Origin: UBA1181 sp045617845
Lineage (GTDB): Bacteria > Bacteroidota > Bacteroidia > Bacteroidales > Paludibacteraceae
Assembly (NCBI GenBank): GCA_045617845.1
Contig: JAZLJL010000092.1
Span: 15,715 to 79,714, forward strand
Direction: 5' to 3'
Length of the DNA: 64,000 bases
Shown here one piece after another: positions 17,451 to 27,127 of the stretch (the first letter of the stretch is position 1; every line of letters begins with the position of its first letter). A program made the position numbers and the translations under genes. The notes under the pieces are model-generated. The model ran no database searches. It saw only the letters and a list, made by a program, of their open reading frames with translations, and was not told the DNA's origin.

Positions 17451-19037
17451 TTATTTTTGAGCTTTTTTCTTTCTCGTCAAAGTCTGGATACATTCACGAC
17501 GCGGAATGATGACGGAAAGTCCTTTATATTCAACTTCCTCCTTGATGATTTGAATCATCTCCTCGTAATTCTTCTTCAAAGGAACGAAGACACGGAGGTG
17601 TTCAGGCTTAACGCCCAAACCAAGACAAATGCTTTCAATCTTACCGGTACCCTGGGAATCTTGACCGCCAGTCATGGCGGTAGTCTCATTATCGGAAATG
17701 ACTACGGTGATGTTAGCGTTCTCGTCAACGGCATCCAAGAGACCCGTCATACCTGAATGGGTGAAAGTGGAATCACCGATGACGGCCACAGCCGGATAAA
17801 TGCCGGAATCAGCGGCGCCCTTCGCCATCGTAATGGAAGCACCCATGTCCACACATGAATTAATAGCTTGGTATGGAGGCAATGCGCCCAAAGTATAGCA
17901 ACCGATATCTCCGAACACCTTGCTGTGCTCATAACCACGGAGCACCTCATTGAGAGCCTCATACATGTCGCGGTGACCACAACCTTGGCACATTTGAGGA
18001 GGACGCATCTTCACAATGGAAGGAATGCTATAAGAGGACTCACAATTCTTGCCAAAAGCCTTTCCTACGCTATCCGGATCCAACTCGCCTGTCCTAGGCA
18101 AAGTGCCATCCAATCTACCCATCACCTTCTTAGCCTCGAAGAATCCCTTCAATTGGTTCTCGACGAAAGGATAACCATCCTCGATGACCATAAGGGTCTC
18201 ACATTCCGAAGCCAACTTGTCTATCATTTTCTTAGGCAAAGGATATTGGGAAACCTTCACTACCGGATAGTCACATCCGCCAGGGAAAACCTCGTTCAAA
18301 TAATTGATGCCGATACCGCAAGCGACGACACCGATCTTCTTGTTATTTCCGTCGATATAACGGTTATATGGAGAGTTCTCGGAAGCTGACAAAATATCGC
18401 CTTGCATATCCAATAAGTGTTGGTAACGGCGACGCGCTATAGCTGGCAACAACACAAATTGTCTTGGATCAGCAGGTACACTATTCCCGTTCTCTGGCTT
18501 CGTCTCCTTGCGCTCCACACCCGAGCGGGAGTGAGCCAAACGAGTGACGATACGCATCAACACAGGATAACCCAATTTCTCAGACAACTCGAATCCGTTA
18601 TAAGCCATGTCATATGCTTCCTGTTGGTTGGATGGCTCAAGAATAGGAATCATGGCAAAGTTTCCATAGAAACGGGAATCTTGCTCATTCTGGGAAGAGT
18701 GCATGGACGGATCGTCAGCCGCCAAGACCATCATACCGCCATTCACTCCGGTGATGGCAGTATTGACGAAACAATCAGCAGCGACATTCATTCCGACATG
18801 TTTCATGCAAACCAATGAACGTTTGCCGCCATATGACATACCAAGGGCAGCCTCCATCGCGGTTTTCTCGTTTGAAGACCAATGGCTATGGATATTGCGT
18901 TCTTTCGCTTGCTTGGAGTTTTGGATATACTCCGTGATTTCAGTGGAAGGAGTACCCGGGTATGCATACACACCGGAAAGACCTCCATCAATCGCCCCTT
19001 GGGCAATGGCCTCATCAGCCAACAATAATTCCTTCAT
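17451..19037 (-). CDS. iorA: Indolepyruvate:ferredoxin oxidoreductase alpha subunit, lacking the ferredoxin domain
   Basis: It oxidatively decarboxylates aryl pyruvates to aryl-acetyl-CoA with thiamine diphosphate, or the reverse during amino-acid synthesis. The N-terminal pyrimidine-binding domain starts AIAQGAIDGGLSGVYAYPGTPSTE. The TPP/Mg domain has GDIGCYTLGALPP, GDSTFTHSGMTGL and SDNETTAMTGGQ. Classical IorA is about 600 residues and ends with two 4Fe-4S clusters. This 528-residue protein stops at RRECIQTLTRKKKAQK with no CxxCxxC motif. The beta subunit iorB, normally adjacent, is not in the window. Electrons would have to pass through a separate ferredoxin. Confidence 0.9.
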   Translation of the reverse strand: MKELLLADEAIAQGAIDGGLSGVYAYPGTPSTEITEYIQNSKQAKERNIHSHWSSNEKTAMEAALGMSYGGKRSLVCMKHVGMNVAADCFVNTAITGVNGGMMVLAADDPSMHSSQNEQDSRFYGNFAMIPILEPSNQQEAYDMAYNGFELSEKLGYPVLMRIVTRLAHSRSGVERKETKPENGNSVPADPRQFVLLPAIARRRYQHLLDMQGDILSASENSPYNRYIDGNNKKIGVVACGIGINYLNEVFPGGCDYPVVKVSQYPLPKKMIDKLASECETLMVIEDGYPFVENQLKGFFEAKKVMGRLDGTLPRTGELDPDSVGKAFGKNCESSYSIPSIVKMRPPQMCQGCGHRDMYEALNEVLRGYEHSKVFGDIGCYTLGALPPYQAINSCVDMGASITMAKGAADSGIYPAVAVIGDSTFTHSGMTGLLDAVDENANITVVISDNETTAMTGGQDSQGTGKIESICLGLGVKPEHLRVFVPLKKNYEEMIQIIKEEVEYKGLSVIIPRRECIQTLTRKKKAQK

Positions 19038-19093
19038 TATCTAATATTTTTATTATATTCCACTAACACCGAAAATTAATTTCTTCGTGACTA

Positions 19094-19125
19094 CAAAAAT
19101 AATCAAAATCCGACTCAAAGCCAAA
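19094..19125 (-). promoter_or_regulatory. Promoter of iorA
   Basis: Minus-strand TTTG (19125-19122), 20-base spacer, TATTTTTG (19101-19094). Start near 19087, leader about 50 bases. Confidence 0.75.
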
Positions 19126-19144
19126 TGATATTAGCCACGAATCA

Positions 19145-19750
19145 TCATTTACGGAACTCCAACATACGGCTAATATATTTACCTACAATATCGAATTCGA
19201 TATTCACGACAGAACCCACCTCTATCTGACAAAAGTTCGTATGTTCATAGGTATAAGGGATAATCGCCACGGAGAAATGGTCTTTCTGCGAGTCACATAC
19301 CGTAAGGCTCACGCCATTAACGGTAACGGACCCCTTCTCCACAGTCACATAGCCCTTCTCCGCCATGGCTGCATCCATAACGTACTGGAACGTGAAGTAC
19401 CAACTACCCTCTTCGGATTTCTTTCCGACACACTTGGCGACCTGGTCAACATGCCCCTGCACGATATGGCCGTCCAAACGTCCGTTCATCACCATGCTTC
19501 GCTCCAAATTCACGAGACAACCCACCTGGAGCAATCCAAGATTTGAGCGACGTAACGTCTCTTGTATAGCCGTCACCGTATACGTATCCGCCGTCTTACT
19601 CACAACCGTAAGACAAACACCATTATGGGCGACGCTCTGGTCTATCTTCAATTCCGACACAAAAGGGCAGGTCATCGTAATGTGCAAATTTTCCTGGTCC
19701 TTCTCCAATGCGACCACCCTAGCCGCTGTTTCAACTATTCCTGAAAACAT
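19145..19750 (-). CDS. ribE: Riboflavin synthase alpha chain
   Basis: It dismutates two 6,7-dimethyl-8-ribityllumazine molecules to riboflavin. The 201 residues show the characteristic duplicated lumazine-binding barrels: barrel 1 from MFSGIVETAARV with HNGVCLTVV, barrel 2 with GHIVQGHVDQVAK and VNGVSLTVCD. Residue MFSGI at the N-terminus contributes to the active site in the family. No FMN riboswitch is seen in the short upstream gap; other rib genes are not in the window. Confidence 0.95.
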   Translation of the reverse strand: MFSGIVETAARVVALEKDQENLHITMTCPFVSELKIDQSVAHNGVCLTVVSKTADTYTVTAIQETLRRSNLGLLQVGCLVNLERSMVMNGRLDGHIVQGHVDQVAKCVGKKSEEGSWYFTFQYVMDAAMAEKGYVTVEKGSVTVNGVSLTVCDSQKDHFSVAIIPYTYEHTNFCQIEVGSVVNIEFDIVGKYISRMLEFRK

Positions 19751-19835
19751 ATTTTTTTATTTATTACTAAATAGACAATAGTCCGACATTAACCTTTTAT
19801 CAGACAAAATATAAGAATCGACGCACGGTGAAAAC

Positions 19836-21950
19836 CTAGCGTTGCACGCTCTTCACTCCCTTAATTGCTTTTATCTTCTTCACCACATCATCCAGCACAT
19901 TCGTATCAGAGACGGTGAGCGTCAGCATGCCACGGAAAAATCCATCGGACGAATCGACCGACATAGCGCGCAAAGAGACATTCGGCTCCTTCTGGATCAA
20001 CGATGAGATATTGGTGACGATACCGATGTCATCCGTTCCGGTCACATGCAAGCTACAATTATATTGAGTACCGGACTTACCAGCCCATCTCGCCTTTATA
20101 AAACGATAGCCAAAACGAGAAAGCATCTGAGGAGCGTTAGGGCAATCCTTCTTATGGATTTTGATGCCTCCCCTGACGGAAACAAATCCGAAAATATCGT
20201 CTCCATAAATCGGGCTGCAACATTTGGACAAAGAATACTGAATGCCCTGCAAATGGTCGTCTATGACCAAAACATCCTCCTTATCCAAGCCATGGGGCAA
20301 GTCGGGAAAATGGCCGAAACCATCGGCGCTGCGGACCTCGTCGGGTTTCGCTTCAGGAGAGGCGCAAGCGATATAAAGATCCTTTATTTTAGCGAAGTCG
20401 AAGTCGTCCTCGGCCAAACGCTGGTAGAAATTCTGTATGGTCAAGCAACCCAGCTTTTTCGCCAATTTCCCCGCGACGCTCTCATCATACTCCAACTTCC
20501 AATTCTTCAATCTACGCTTGAAAAGTTCTTTGCCAAGATCGATGTTGGCGGATTGCTGTTCACGCAAGATCTGTTTGATGCGAGTCTTCGCCTTCGTGGT
20601 CATGACAAAATCCAACCATTCCTCATGCGGAACCTGATTGGAAGAGGTGATGATCTCCACTTGGTCACCATTGGATAAGCGGTAACGAATCGGCACATTC
20701 TTGCCATTCACCTTCCCGCCTATACATTTACTTCCCAAGTTGGAATGGATCATGAAAGCGAAGTCGAGCAATGTGGAACCTTTAGGCATCTGTTTAAGAT
20801 CCCCTTTCGGCGTAAAGACGAACACCTCCTTGTCGTATAGGTCCAATTTGAAGTCGTCCATATACTCCACACCTTCTGCGCTAGGATTCTGCAGAAGGTC
20901 GCGCACATTGGCGAGCCATTCGTCGAACCGGGCCTCGCCACTCACCCCCTTATATTTGAAATGGGCGGCCAAACCCTTCTCGGCGACCTCATCCATGCGT
21001 TGGGTGCGTATTTGGACCTCAACCCATTTCCCTTCAGGTCCCATGACGGTGGTATGAAGAGATTCGTAACCGTTAGACTTAGGGATAGACAACCAGTCAC
21101 GTAATCGTTTCGGATTAGGCTGGTACATATCGGTGACAATGGAATAGACCTGCCAACAATCAGCCTTCTCCCTATTCAAAGGAGTGTCCAATATGATACG
21201 GATGGCGAAAATATCATAAATGTTCTCGAAAGTGGTGTTCTGCTTCTTAATTTTGTTCCAAATGGAATAGACGGACTTCGTTCGTCCCTTCATCGTAAAA
21301 CAGAAGCCAGCTTCCTCCAATTTCCGCTGCAAAGGCTCAATGAAAGCGCTGATGTATAAATCACGTTGCTGCTTCGTATCGTGGAGCTTCGTGACGATAT
21401 CGTCGTAAATGGCTCGGTTGGTCTGCTTTAGCGAAAGGTCCTCCAATTCCGACTTAACCTTATAGAGACCTAAACGATGGGCCAAAGGCGCATAAAGGAA
21501 CGAAGCCTCCTTCGCTATGCGGTTACGTTCTTCCTCGTCGTACGAAGTAATATTACGTATTTGATATAACTGACTACATATCAACACAATAACCACACGA
21601 ATATCCTCCGCCATGGTAAGCAACAGCCTTCTGAAAGCGTCAGACTCGACTGGAGGATGTATTCTATACAATTCGCCCACCTTCAGCAATGAAGAGACGA
21701 ACGTAGTTATTTGTTCCCCGAATAAAGTTTGGACGGACTCTAACGTTGTGGCATCCGCAAGAATCGATTCGTATAACAAGACGCCGACGACAGGGATTTT
21801 CCCTAGATCCATCTCGTTGCGGATGATGCGGACAATTTCACACCCCTTTTCCACGAAGGGATGATCGTTCGACAATAGGCGCATCAACTCCGTTCGCTCC
21901 TGAGGAAGCAAATCGTAAGACGCCAACAACTGATCGGAATCGCCACTCAT
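19836..21950 (-). CDS. RelA/SpoT homologue with degenerate hydrolase domain and intact (p)ppGpp synthetase
   Basis: A long RSH protein of 704 residues. In bifunctional enzymes the hydrolase domain has an HD motif (LLHDVVEDT) and KLADRLHNMR. Here these read LLYESILADAT (58-68) and LICSQLYQIRN (123-133), so the metal-binding His, Asp and second Asp are gone and ppGpp hydrolysis is not expected. The synthetase (about 215-335) is intact: KGRTKSVYSIW, YDIFAIRIIL, the RLRD basic motif (282-285), SNGYESLHTTV and EVQIRT. TGS (from about 385), a Cys-containing ridge (KCCSPIYGD) and a C-terminal ACT domain follow. It is therefore a probable synthetase-only stringent-response enzyme, which implies a second RSH elsewhere in the genome. 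Confidence 0.9.
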   Translation of the reverse strand: MSGDSDQLLASYDLLPQERTELMRLLSNDHPFVEKGCEIVRIIRNEMDLGKIPVVGVLLYESILADATTLESVQTLFGEQITTFVSSLLKVGELYRIHPPVESDAFRRLLLTMAEDIRVVIVLICSQLYQIRNITSYDEEERNRIAKEASFLYAPLAHRLGLYKVKSELEDLSLKQTNRAIYDDIVTKLHDTKQQRDLYISAFIEPLQRKLEEAGFCFTMKGRTKSVYSIWNKIKKQNTTFENIYDIFAIRIILDTPLNREKADCWQVYSIVTDMYQPNPKRLRDWLSIPKSNGYESLHTTVMGPEGKWVEVQIRTQRMDEVAEKGLAAHFKYKGVSGEARFDEWLANVRDLLQNPSAEGVEYMDDFKLDLYDKEVFVFTPKGDLKQMPKGSTLLDFAFMIHSNLGSKCIGGKVNGKNVPIRYRLSNGDQVEIITSSNQVPHEEWLDFVMTTKAKTRIKQILREQQSANIDLGKELFKRRLKNWKLEYDESVAGKLAKKLGCLTIQNFYQRLAEDDFDFAKIKDLYIACASPEAKPDEVRSADGFGHFPDLPHGLDKEDVLVIDDHLQGIQYSLSKCCSPIYGDDIFGFVSVRGGIKIHKKDCPNAPQMLSRFGYRFIKARWAGKSGTQYNCSLHVTGTDDIGIVTNISSLIQKEPNVSLRAMSVDSSDGFFRGMLTLTVSDTNVLDDVVKKIKAIKGVKSVQR

Positions 21951-21995
21951 AATTCACATAAAAAATCCGTTCCAAAAATCATGCAAGGCGAAAAT

Positions 21996-22610
21996 TTATT
22001 TCACCTTACCCCCTCTTGCCAAAATGACATATACGTAACATATATCGGTGAGCCACTTCTCCGAGAAGTGAAGCTTTTCCTTGTATGTACGGACACCGAC
22101 GGCCGACTTTATCAAATCAGCGTTTTTGAACTCACCGTTCGAGGAGATTTTATGGACAGATTCAGCGATCATGGACTTAATCCATTTACGGAATACCATA
22201 GGGAGACGGAGCCCCACTTGCGCATCCAAAGGGACAGCAGTCATAAGGTCTTGCATCAAACTTTGGAACCAAATGCCATAAGGCTGCAAGTCTGTCATCT
22301 TTTTACACACCTTCTTAATGGAAGAGTCTATTTCAGAGAAAAACGAGTCATCCAATTTATACTCTTCCTGCATTTTCGAAGCCACGAACTTCTTTTCCGC
22401 GACGCCAAGGCGACCACCTTCCGTAGGAATCTTGAATTTCTGTTTCAACACCTTCAACTGAGGAAGTTGCTGGAGATTCACAATACCCAAAGTAGCGGCG
22501 GAAGAAGCTTGGATATAAACGTTAATCAAAGTGATGAAGTTCTGCACTTTCTCCTTAACGAACTCTTCCTTCTTTTCCTTTTTAGCTTTTAAGATTTCAG
22601 TTAAACCCAT
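21996..22610 (-). CDS. Conserved-looking cytosolic protein of unknown function
   Basis: 204 residues starting MGLTEILKAKKEKKEEFVKEKV: a highly charged amphipathic helix followed by a mostly helical body. No signal peptide, membrane helix, metal motif or known catalytic pattern. C-terminus GEFKNADLIKSAVGVRTYKEKLHFSEKW looks folded. It ends 45 bases before the RSH gene and may be co-transcribed with it. I do not recognise the family. Confidence 0.6.
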   Translation of the reverse strand: MGLTEILKAKKEKKEEFVKEKVQNFITLINVYIQASSAATLGIVNLQQLPQLKVLKQKFKIPTEGGRLGVAEKKFVASKMQEEYKLDDSFFSEIDSSIKKVCKKMTDLQPYGIWFQSLMQDLMTAVPLDAQVGLRLPMVFRKWIKSMIAESVHKISSNGEFKNADLIKSAVGVRTYKEKLHFSEKWLTDICYVYVILARGGKVK

Positions 22611-22761
22611 TTCTATGTTTTATTTTATGGAGGGTTCTATAAATAAATTCCGAAGCATTTTGTGTTAAACGCAATCCTTGGAAGATTCATATCACCCATT
22701 TTAATAATATTTCATTTGGAAGGTGAATTCATATCAACTCACACATGCCATTTTCAAATTC

Positions 22762-24924
22762 TTAAGGACGTATGCCATGACGACGCAACAAAGGCATGAT
22801 GGTCGGTTCCTGTCCCCTAAAACGCTTATAGAGCGTCATCGGATGTTCACTACCACCCTTTTCCAAGACTTCGCTTCTAAACTTAGAGGCGGTTTCAGGA
22901 TCGAAAATGCCATTTTGTTGGAAGAGCGAGAAAGCGTCAGCGTCTAGCACCTCTGCCCATTTATAGCTATAATATCCAGCTGAATAACCGCCAGAGAAGA
23001 TGTGGTTGAACTGGGAGCTCATCAACGTTCCCTCCACGGAAGGAAGCGTTTGCGCGCTACTCCAAGCCTCAGTCTCGAAAGCCTTCACATCGCCATCAAA
23101 TGGAGTGCGGATCGTGTGCCAAGCCATATCCAACAAGCCGAAGCTCAACTGACGTAAAGTAGCATAACCGATGTTGAAATTAGCGGCCGTCTTGATTTTT
23201 TCGATCAGCTCGGCAGGAATAGGCTCGCCCGTCTTATAATGGACGGCGAAACCATCCAGATATTCTTTTTCGAAAGCCCAATTCTCCATCATCTGGGAAG
23301 GCAACTCCACAAAGTCGCGGTAAACGTTCGTACCCGCCAAACTCTCGTAATGGCACTTGGAGACCATACCATGGATAGAGTGCCCGAACTCATGGATGAA
23401 AGTAGTCAACTCATCAAAAGTCAACAAAGAAGGCAACGAATCAGTAGGACGTGTGAAATTCATGACAATGGAGATATGCGGACGGACATCCACGCCATTC
23501 TCATCGACATGCTGACAAAGGAACTCAGTCATCCAAGCGCCGCCGCGTTTCCCGTCACGAGGATGGAAATCCGTATAAAGCACAGCAAGGAACGATCCAT
23601 CCTTGTCAAAGACGTCGAAAGCCTCAACTTCCTTGTGATAGACAGGGATGCTGTCATTTTTCTTAAAGGTCAAGCCATAAAGTTTCGTAGCCAATCCGAA
23701 CACACCCTTCTTCACATTCTCCAACTCGAAATATGGCCGGAGCAACTCATCGTTGATGCTATATTTCTCATCACGGAGTTTCTCGGAATAGAACGACCAG
23801 TCCCAAGGCATAATCTGGAAGTTTGCGCCATGGGCGTCAGCGTAACGCTGCACCTCGGCGATTTCCTTCAAGGACGTAGGTTTATAGGCCTCCAACAAAT
23901 CATTGAGCAATTGATAGACATTCTCCTTGTTCTCCGCCATACGATAACGCAACACACGGTCAGCATAATCCTCGCACCCCATCAAGTTAGCCAATTCCAA
24001 ACGAGTGTTCACGATATCCTTGATGACCTGTCGGTTATCGAATTCACCGTTAACAGCCTTGGTGTTATAAGCCATATAGAGTTGTTTCCTGAGTTCACGG
24101 TTCTCCGCATACTTCATGAAAGGAGCGTAACTAGGATAAGTCAAGTCAAAGATCCATCCCGTCGAGTCGTTATCCTTCGCCTTTTTAGCGGCAGCCTCAA
24201 CAATAGCGGCAGGAAGTCCCGCCAAATCGGAAGAATCAGTAATAGTCAGCTTATATGCATTGGTGGCATTCAAGACATTTTGTCCATACTTCAGTTCCAA
24301 CAAAGATAATTTTTTGCTCAACTCACGGAACTTTTCCTTCCCCTCGTCAGAGAGGTTTGCGCCATTTTTTTCGAAAGACTCAAAAGTCTTACGAAGCAAC
24401 ATTTGTTGTTCGGGCGTCAGATCCAGCGAATACCTTTGGGCATAGACAGCCTTCACGCGATCGAACAAAGCCGCATTCAGCGTCACATTGTTGCTGTGTT
24501 CCGTCTCCAAAGGAGAAATCTCCTCAGACAAGCTATCCATCTCAGCACACGTCTCAGCCTCCAACAAATTATAAAAGACATATTGAATACGGGAAAGGTA
24601 TTTGCCTGAACGTTCCAACGCGACGATCGTATTCTCGAACGTAGGGGCTTCAGGGTTCTTTACGATAACATCGATTTCCTCGTCATGAAGGCGAATCGCC
24701 TCACGGACCGCAGGTAAATAATCATCCAACTTCACCTTATCAAAAGGGAAAGTCTCATGCGGAGTGCCATACTCCGCCATCAAAAAAATATTATTGTTCA
24801 TTTCAACTTTTGTTTCTTTACAATCACAAGAAAAGAAGAGTGTCGCGGCGCAAAGAAGCGATACGCCACCACCCAAACGTACAAACGCATTACGTACGAT
24901 TCCCATTCGACCCAACAACATCAT
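22762..24924 (-). CDS. dcp: M3-family zinc metallopeptidase (peptidyl-dipeptidase Dcp-like), probable lipoprotein
   Basis: This is an oligopeptide-degrading enzyme of 720 residues. The N-terminus has a hydrophobic stretch ending LFFSCDC, a possible lipobox, so the mature enzyme is likely periplasmic and lipid-anchored. The active site is HEFGHSIHG near residue 510 (HExxH plus downstream Glu in MMENWAFEKEYL). C-terminal GGYSAGYYSYKWAE is typical of Dcp/oligopeptidase A. The start overlaps the stop of the YihY gene as ATGA, so the two are translationally coupled. Dcp fits better than oligopeptidase A on this C-terminus and the exported form. Confidence 0.9.
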   Translation of the reverse strand: MMLLGRMGIVRNAFVRLGGGVSLLCAATLFFSCDCKETKVEMNNNIFLMAEYGTPHETFPFDKVKLDDYLPAVREAIRLHDEEIDVIVKNPEAPTFENTIVALERSGKYLSRIQYVFYNLLEAETCAEMDSLSEEISPLETEHSNNVTLNAALFDRVKAVYAQRYSLDLTPEQQMLLRKTFESFEKNGANLSDEGKEKFRELSKKLSLLELKYGQNVLNATNAYKLTITDSSDLAGLPAAIVEAAAKKAKDNDSTGWIFDLTYPSYAPFMKYAENRELRKQLYMAYNTKAVNGEFDNRQVIKDIVNTRLELANLMGCEDYADRVLRYRMAENKENVYQLLNDLLEAYKPTSLKEIAEVQRYADAHGANFQIMPWDWSFYSEKLRDEKYSINDELLRPYFELENVKKGVFGLATKLYGLTFKKNDSIPVYHKEVEAFDVFDKDGSFLAVLYTDFHPRDGKRGGAWMTEFLCQHVDENGVDVRPHISIVMNFTRPTDSLPSLLTFDELTTFIHEFGHSIHGMVSKCHYESLAGTNVYRDFVELPSQMMENWAFEKEYLDGFAVHYKTGEPIPAELIEKIKTAANFNIGYATLRQLSFGLLDMAWHTIRTPFDGDVKAFETEAWSSAQTLPSVEGTLMSSQFNHIFSGGYSAGYYSYKWAEVLDADAFSLFQQNGIFDPETASKFRSEVLEKGGSEHPMTLYKRFRGQEPTIMPLLRRHGIRP

Positions 24925-26240
24925 AACTCCATTACCAGTTTATCACCCGAGACACTCATCAAAGAGTCCCGGATTTTCAAGGTATATTCCCACACGGAGG
25001 CGAACTCATCGAGTTGCTCCATTTTGAAAGTCTCCTGACCCGCGCGGTCCACCATATCGAAGAATAAAGCGACGGTTATCTTATTCACATCCATGGCAGG
25101 CATGAAAGCATCCCTATCGTCGATGCGGACTTCCGCAAGAATACCCGCCTTGCACAAACGCCGCACGATAACCGATGCGAGGCGCAAAGGAATACGGTAT
25201 TTGTCGGACATCTCATTCAACGTCATAGGAGATTCTCCATCACGGAATCTTTTCGCGACAATCTTAGTTACAGAGAGAAGGACGAACTCGAAATAACGGT
25301 GGCTCATGCACTTCACGTCTTTCTCGAACTCGAAATTCCGCACATTCTGCAAAGAGAAGGAGATTTCCGCCCCGAAAAGAATAATCATCCACGTTGTCTG
25401 GATGAACAACAAGGCGAACGGAATCGCGGCCAAACCACCATACACGGCGTTATAGGAGGTCATCATCGTCTGTAAATAGACATAGATTTCCTTAAAGAGG
25501 AAGAAAGCCAAACAGGAAAAAGCGCCCGCCACCATAGCGGCGGAGAACTTCACTTTCGTGTTAGGCATCACCACATAAATCATCGTGAAGACCGCCCATG
25601 AAACGATAAACGGCAACACCGCGAGGACAATCTTAAGCGTAGGAGAGATTAGGTACGTCCCGTTGAAGTAACTGATGGCATGGTTGAAATAAAAGGTGAC
25701 ACCATTCGAGATGAGGACGAAGATGGGGATCACAAGCAACAAGGAGATGTAATCCGTGAAGCGACGGATATAGTTGCGGTTCTTGTTGATGTACCATATT
25801 TCATTGAAGGAGCTCTCAATCTGGGAGAACACCTTCATGACGGACCATAGCAAGACACAGATACCGATTCCGACAAAAGCGCCACCTGCAGCGTTATTCA
25901 AATAATTCTCGACGAAATTCAAGAGCACCTCGACCAATTCAAGGTGTGAGGAATAACGTTCCTTAATAAGCTGGACGACATATGAATCGAAACCGAAACC
26001 TCTCGCCATACCGAACACAAAGGCTAAGAGCGGAATCAAGGCGAATACGGAATAGTAGGTCAAGGCAGAAGCACGTATAGGCATTTTCCCCTTGACGAAA
26101 TTCTGGATGGAAAGACTAAGCGTCTTCACGAAAAGCATCAGGTTTCCACGTTTTCCCTGCTCGTCGTGAATGGTAGTGCGCCACATATCTATCGTGACGA
26201 ACCTAACTTGGTCTACAATAAACCGTATGATTTTCTTCAT
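24921..26240 (-). CDS. YihY/BrkB-family inner membrane protein
   Basis: I chose the start at MKKIIRFIVDQVRF (439 aa). About six to seven membrane segments follow with the family hallmarks: SALTYYSVFALIPLLAFVFG near residue 70, a conserved SSFNEIW, and GGLAAIPFALLFIQTTW. The C-terminal 140 residues are soluble and include a winged-helix-like stretch (MTLNEMSDKYRIPLRLASVIVRRL), as in the Bacteroidota variants. Function is unproven; it was once misnamed ribonuclease BN. Its last bases overlap the M3 peptidase start. Confidence 0.88.
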   Translation of the reverse strand: MKKIIRFIVDQVRFVTIDMWRTTIHDEQGKRGNLMLFVKTLSLSIQNFVKGKMPIRASALTYYSVFALIPLLAFVFGMARGFGFDSYVVQLIKERYSSHLELVEVLLNFVENYLNNAAGGAFVGIGICVLLWSVMKVFSQIESSFNEIWYINKNRNYIRRFTDYISLLLVIPIFVLISNGVTFYFNHAISYFNGTYLISPTLKIVLAVLPFIVSWAVFTMIYVVMPNTKVKFSAAMVAGAFSCLAFFLFKEIYVYLQTMMTSYNAVYGGLAAIPFALLFIQTTWMIILFGAEISFSLQNVRNFEFEKDVKCMSHRYFEFVLLSVTKIVAKRFRDGESPMTLNEMSDKYRIPLRLASVIVRRLCKAGILAEVRIDDRDAFMPAMDVNKITVALFFDMVDRAGQETFKMEQLDEFASVWEYTLKIRDSLMSVSGDKLVMEL

Positions 26241-26439
26241 ACGCAATAACACATAAATGTCGGGACAAAAATGCCAACGGACCTTGGATTCTGGGGAAGC
26301 ACAATCTAACGGCCGCCACAACATCTGGAAGCGGCATGGAACCTAACGTGCGCCAAAACCGACGTGAAACTCATCATCGTCCCTCAAATTACTAAAATAT
26401 ATCGACGGTGAATATCATTCGCCTAAGATAAACCAAAAG

Positions 26440-26790
26440 GAAGAGCAGGCGTATAAGCCGAGTTCTGTACCCGCCGAAACGGGCGTTTGTCATTAATCTA
26501 GGACTTATGTCACCATAAGCCTCAAGCAATCTACCCCCCGACATCGGACGGGCAGCCCTACATGCGTCGGTATATTCGATCTTACAACCCGCGATTCGCA
26601 CAGCTTCCACCGTCACCGGCGGAACTGGTGGGCTCTTACCCCACCTTCTCACCCTTACCTGCAGGCAGGCGGTCATTCTCTTCTGCGATGATTCGCCCTC
26701 ACGGACGACTTTCCGTTAGGAAGCGCGGCGCCCTTTGTTGCCCGGACTTTCCTCTGACGTTTCCGCCAGCGACAAACCCTCCTACTCTCA
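26440..26790 (-). ncRNA. rnpB: RNase P RNA (bacterial class A)
   Basis: On the minus strand the P4-forming signatures are present: AGAGGAAAGTCCGGGC near the 5' end and ACAGAACTCGGCTTA near the 3' end. P1 can pair GAGTAGG at the 5' end with CCTGCTC at the 3' end (one T-G pair). The conserved core ATAAGCC and GACAAACGCCC are also recognisable. A matching promoter -7 element ends 5 bases upstream of the assigned 5' end. Boundaries are good to about 5 bases. Confidence 0.95.
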
Positions 26791-26794
26791 TCCG

Positions 26795-26802
26795 CAAAAT
26801 TA
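26795..26802 (-). promoter_or_regulatory. -7 promoter element of rnpB
   Basis: Minus-strand TAATTTTG fits TAnnTTTG. The predicted start, about seven bases on (near 26788), coincides with the 5' end of RNase P RNA deduced from P1 pairing. No clear -33 TTG. Confidence 0.7.
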
Positions 26803-27127
26803 ATCATTTTTTCTTTTAAATCGACCTCCTTAATATGTTTTATACGATATTTTTCCGACACATCACACCTATTTATTGTCCAAAAGTAAATTTTTGGAAA
26901 GCGGAACAGCCTTCCATCCACATCACGACAAGACAAAATGTTCCATTCTTCACACTCAATTCTTAAATCTCTTCACATTTCAAATGGCAGAAACAATCAT
27001 AAAAAGTTAAAAAGCATGGGTGGTTGTTAAATCAGTTTAAAAGTGGGGAAAAGTAACAAAACATAGCACGTTATTTGTACGTTGTTTAAGAAAAAGAACA
27101 TTTGATTAACCATAAAAAATTGAAGAC
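26803..27127. other. Gene-free stretch between rnpB and the HtrA gene
   Basis: About 325 A/T-rich bases. It contains the divergent upstream regions of rnpB (minus) and htrA (plus). I see no coding potential, no complete consensus promoter for htrA (TTATTTGTACGTTG at 27071-27084 is a weak candidate) and no strong hairpin. Confidence 0.5.

Noticed and set aside
19751..19835. FMN riboswitch upstream of riboflavin synthase
   Set aside because: Only 85 bases separate the genes, with none of the conserved RFN element sequences.
23239..24309. 356-codon open frame antisense to the M3 peptidase
   Set aside because: The peptidase HEFGH site and full length are intact on the other strand.
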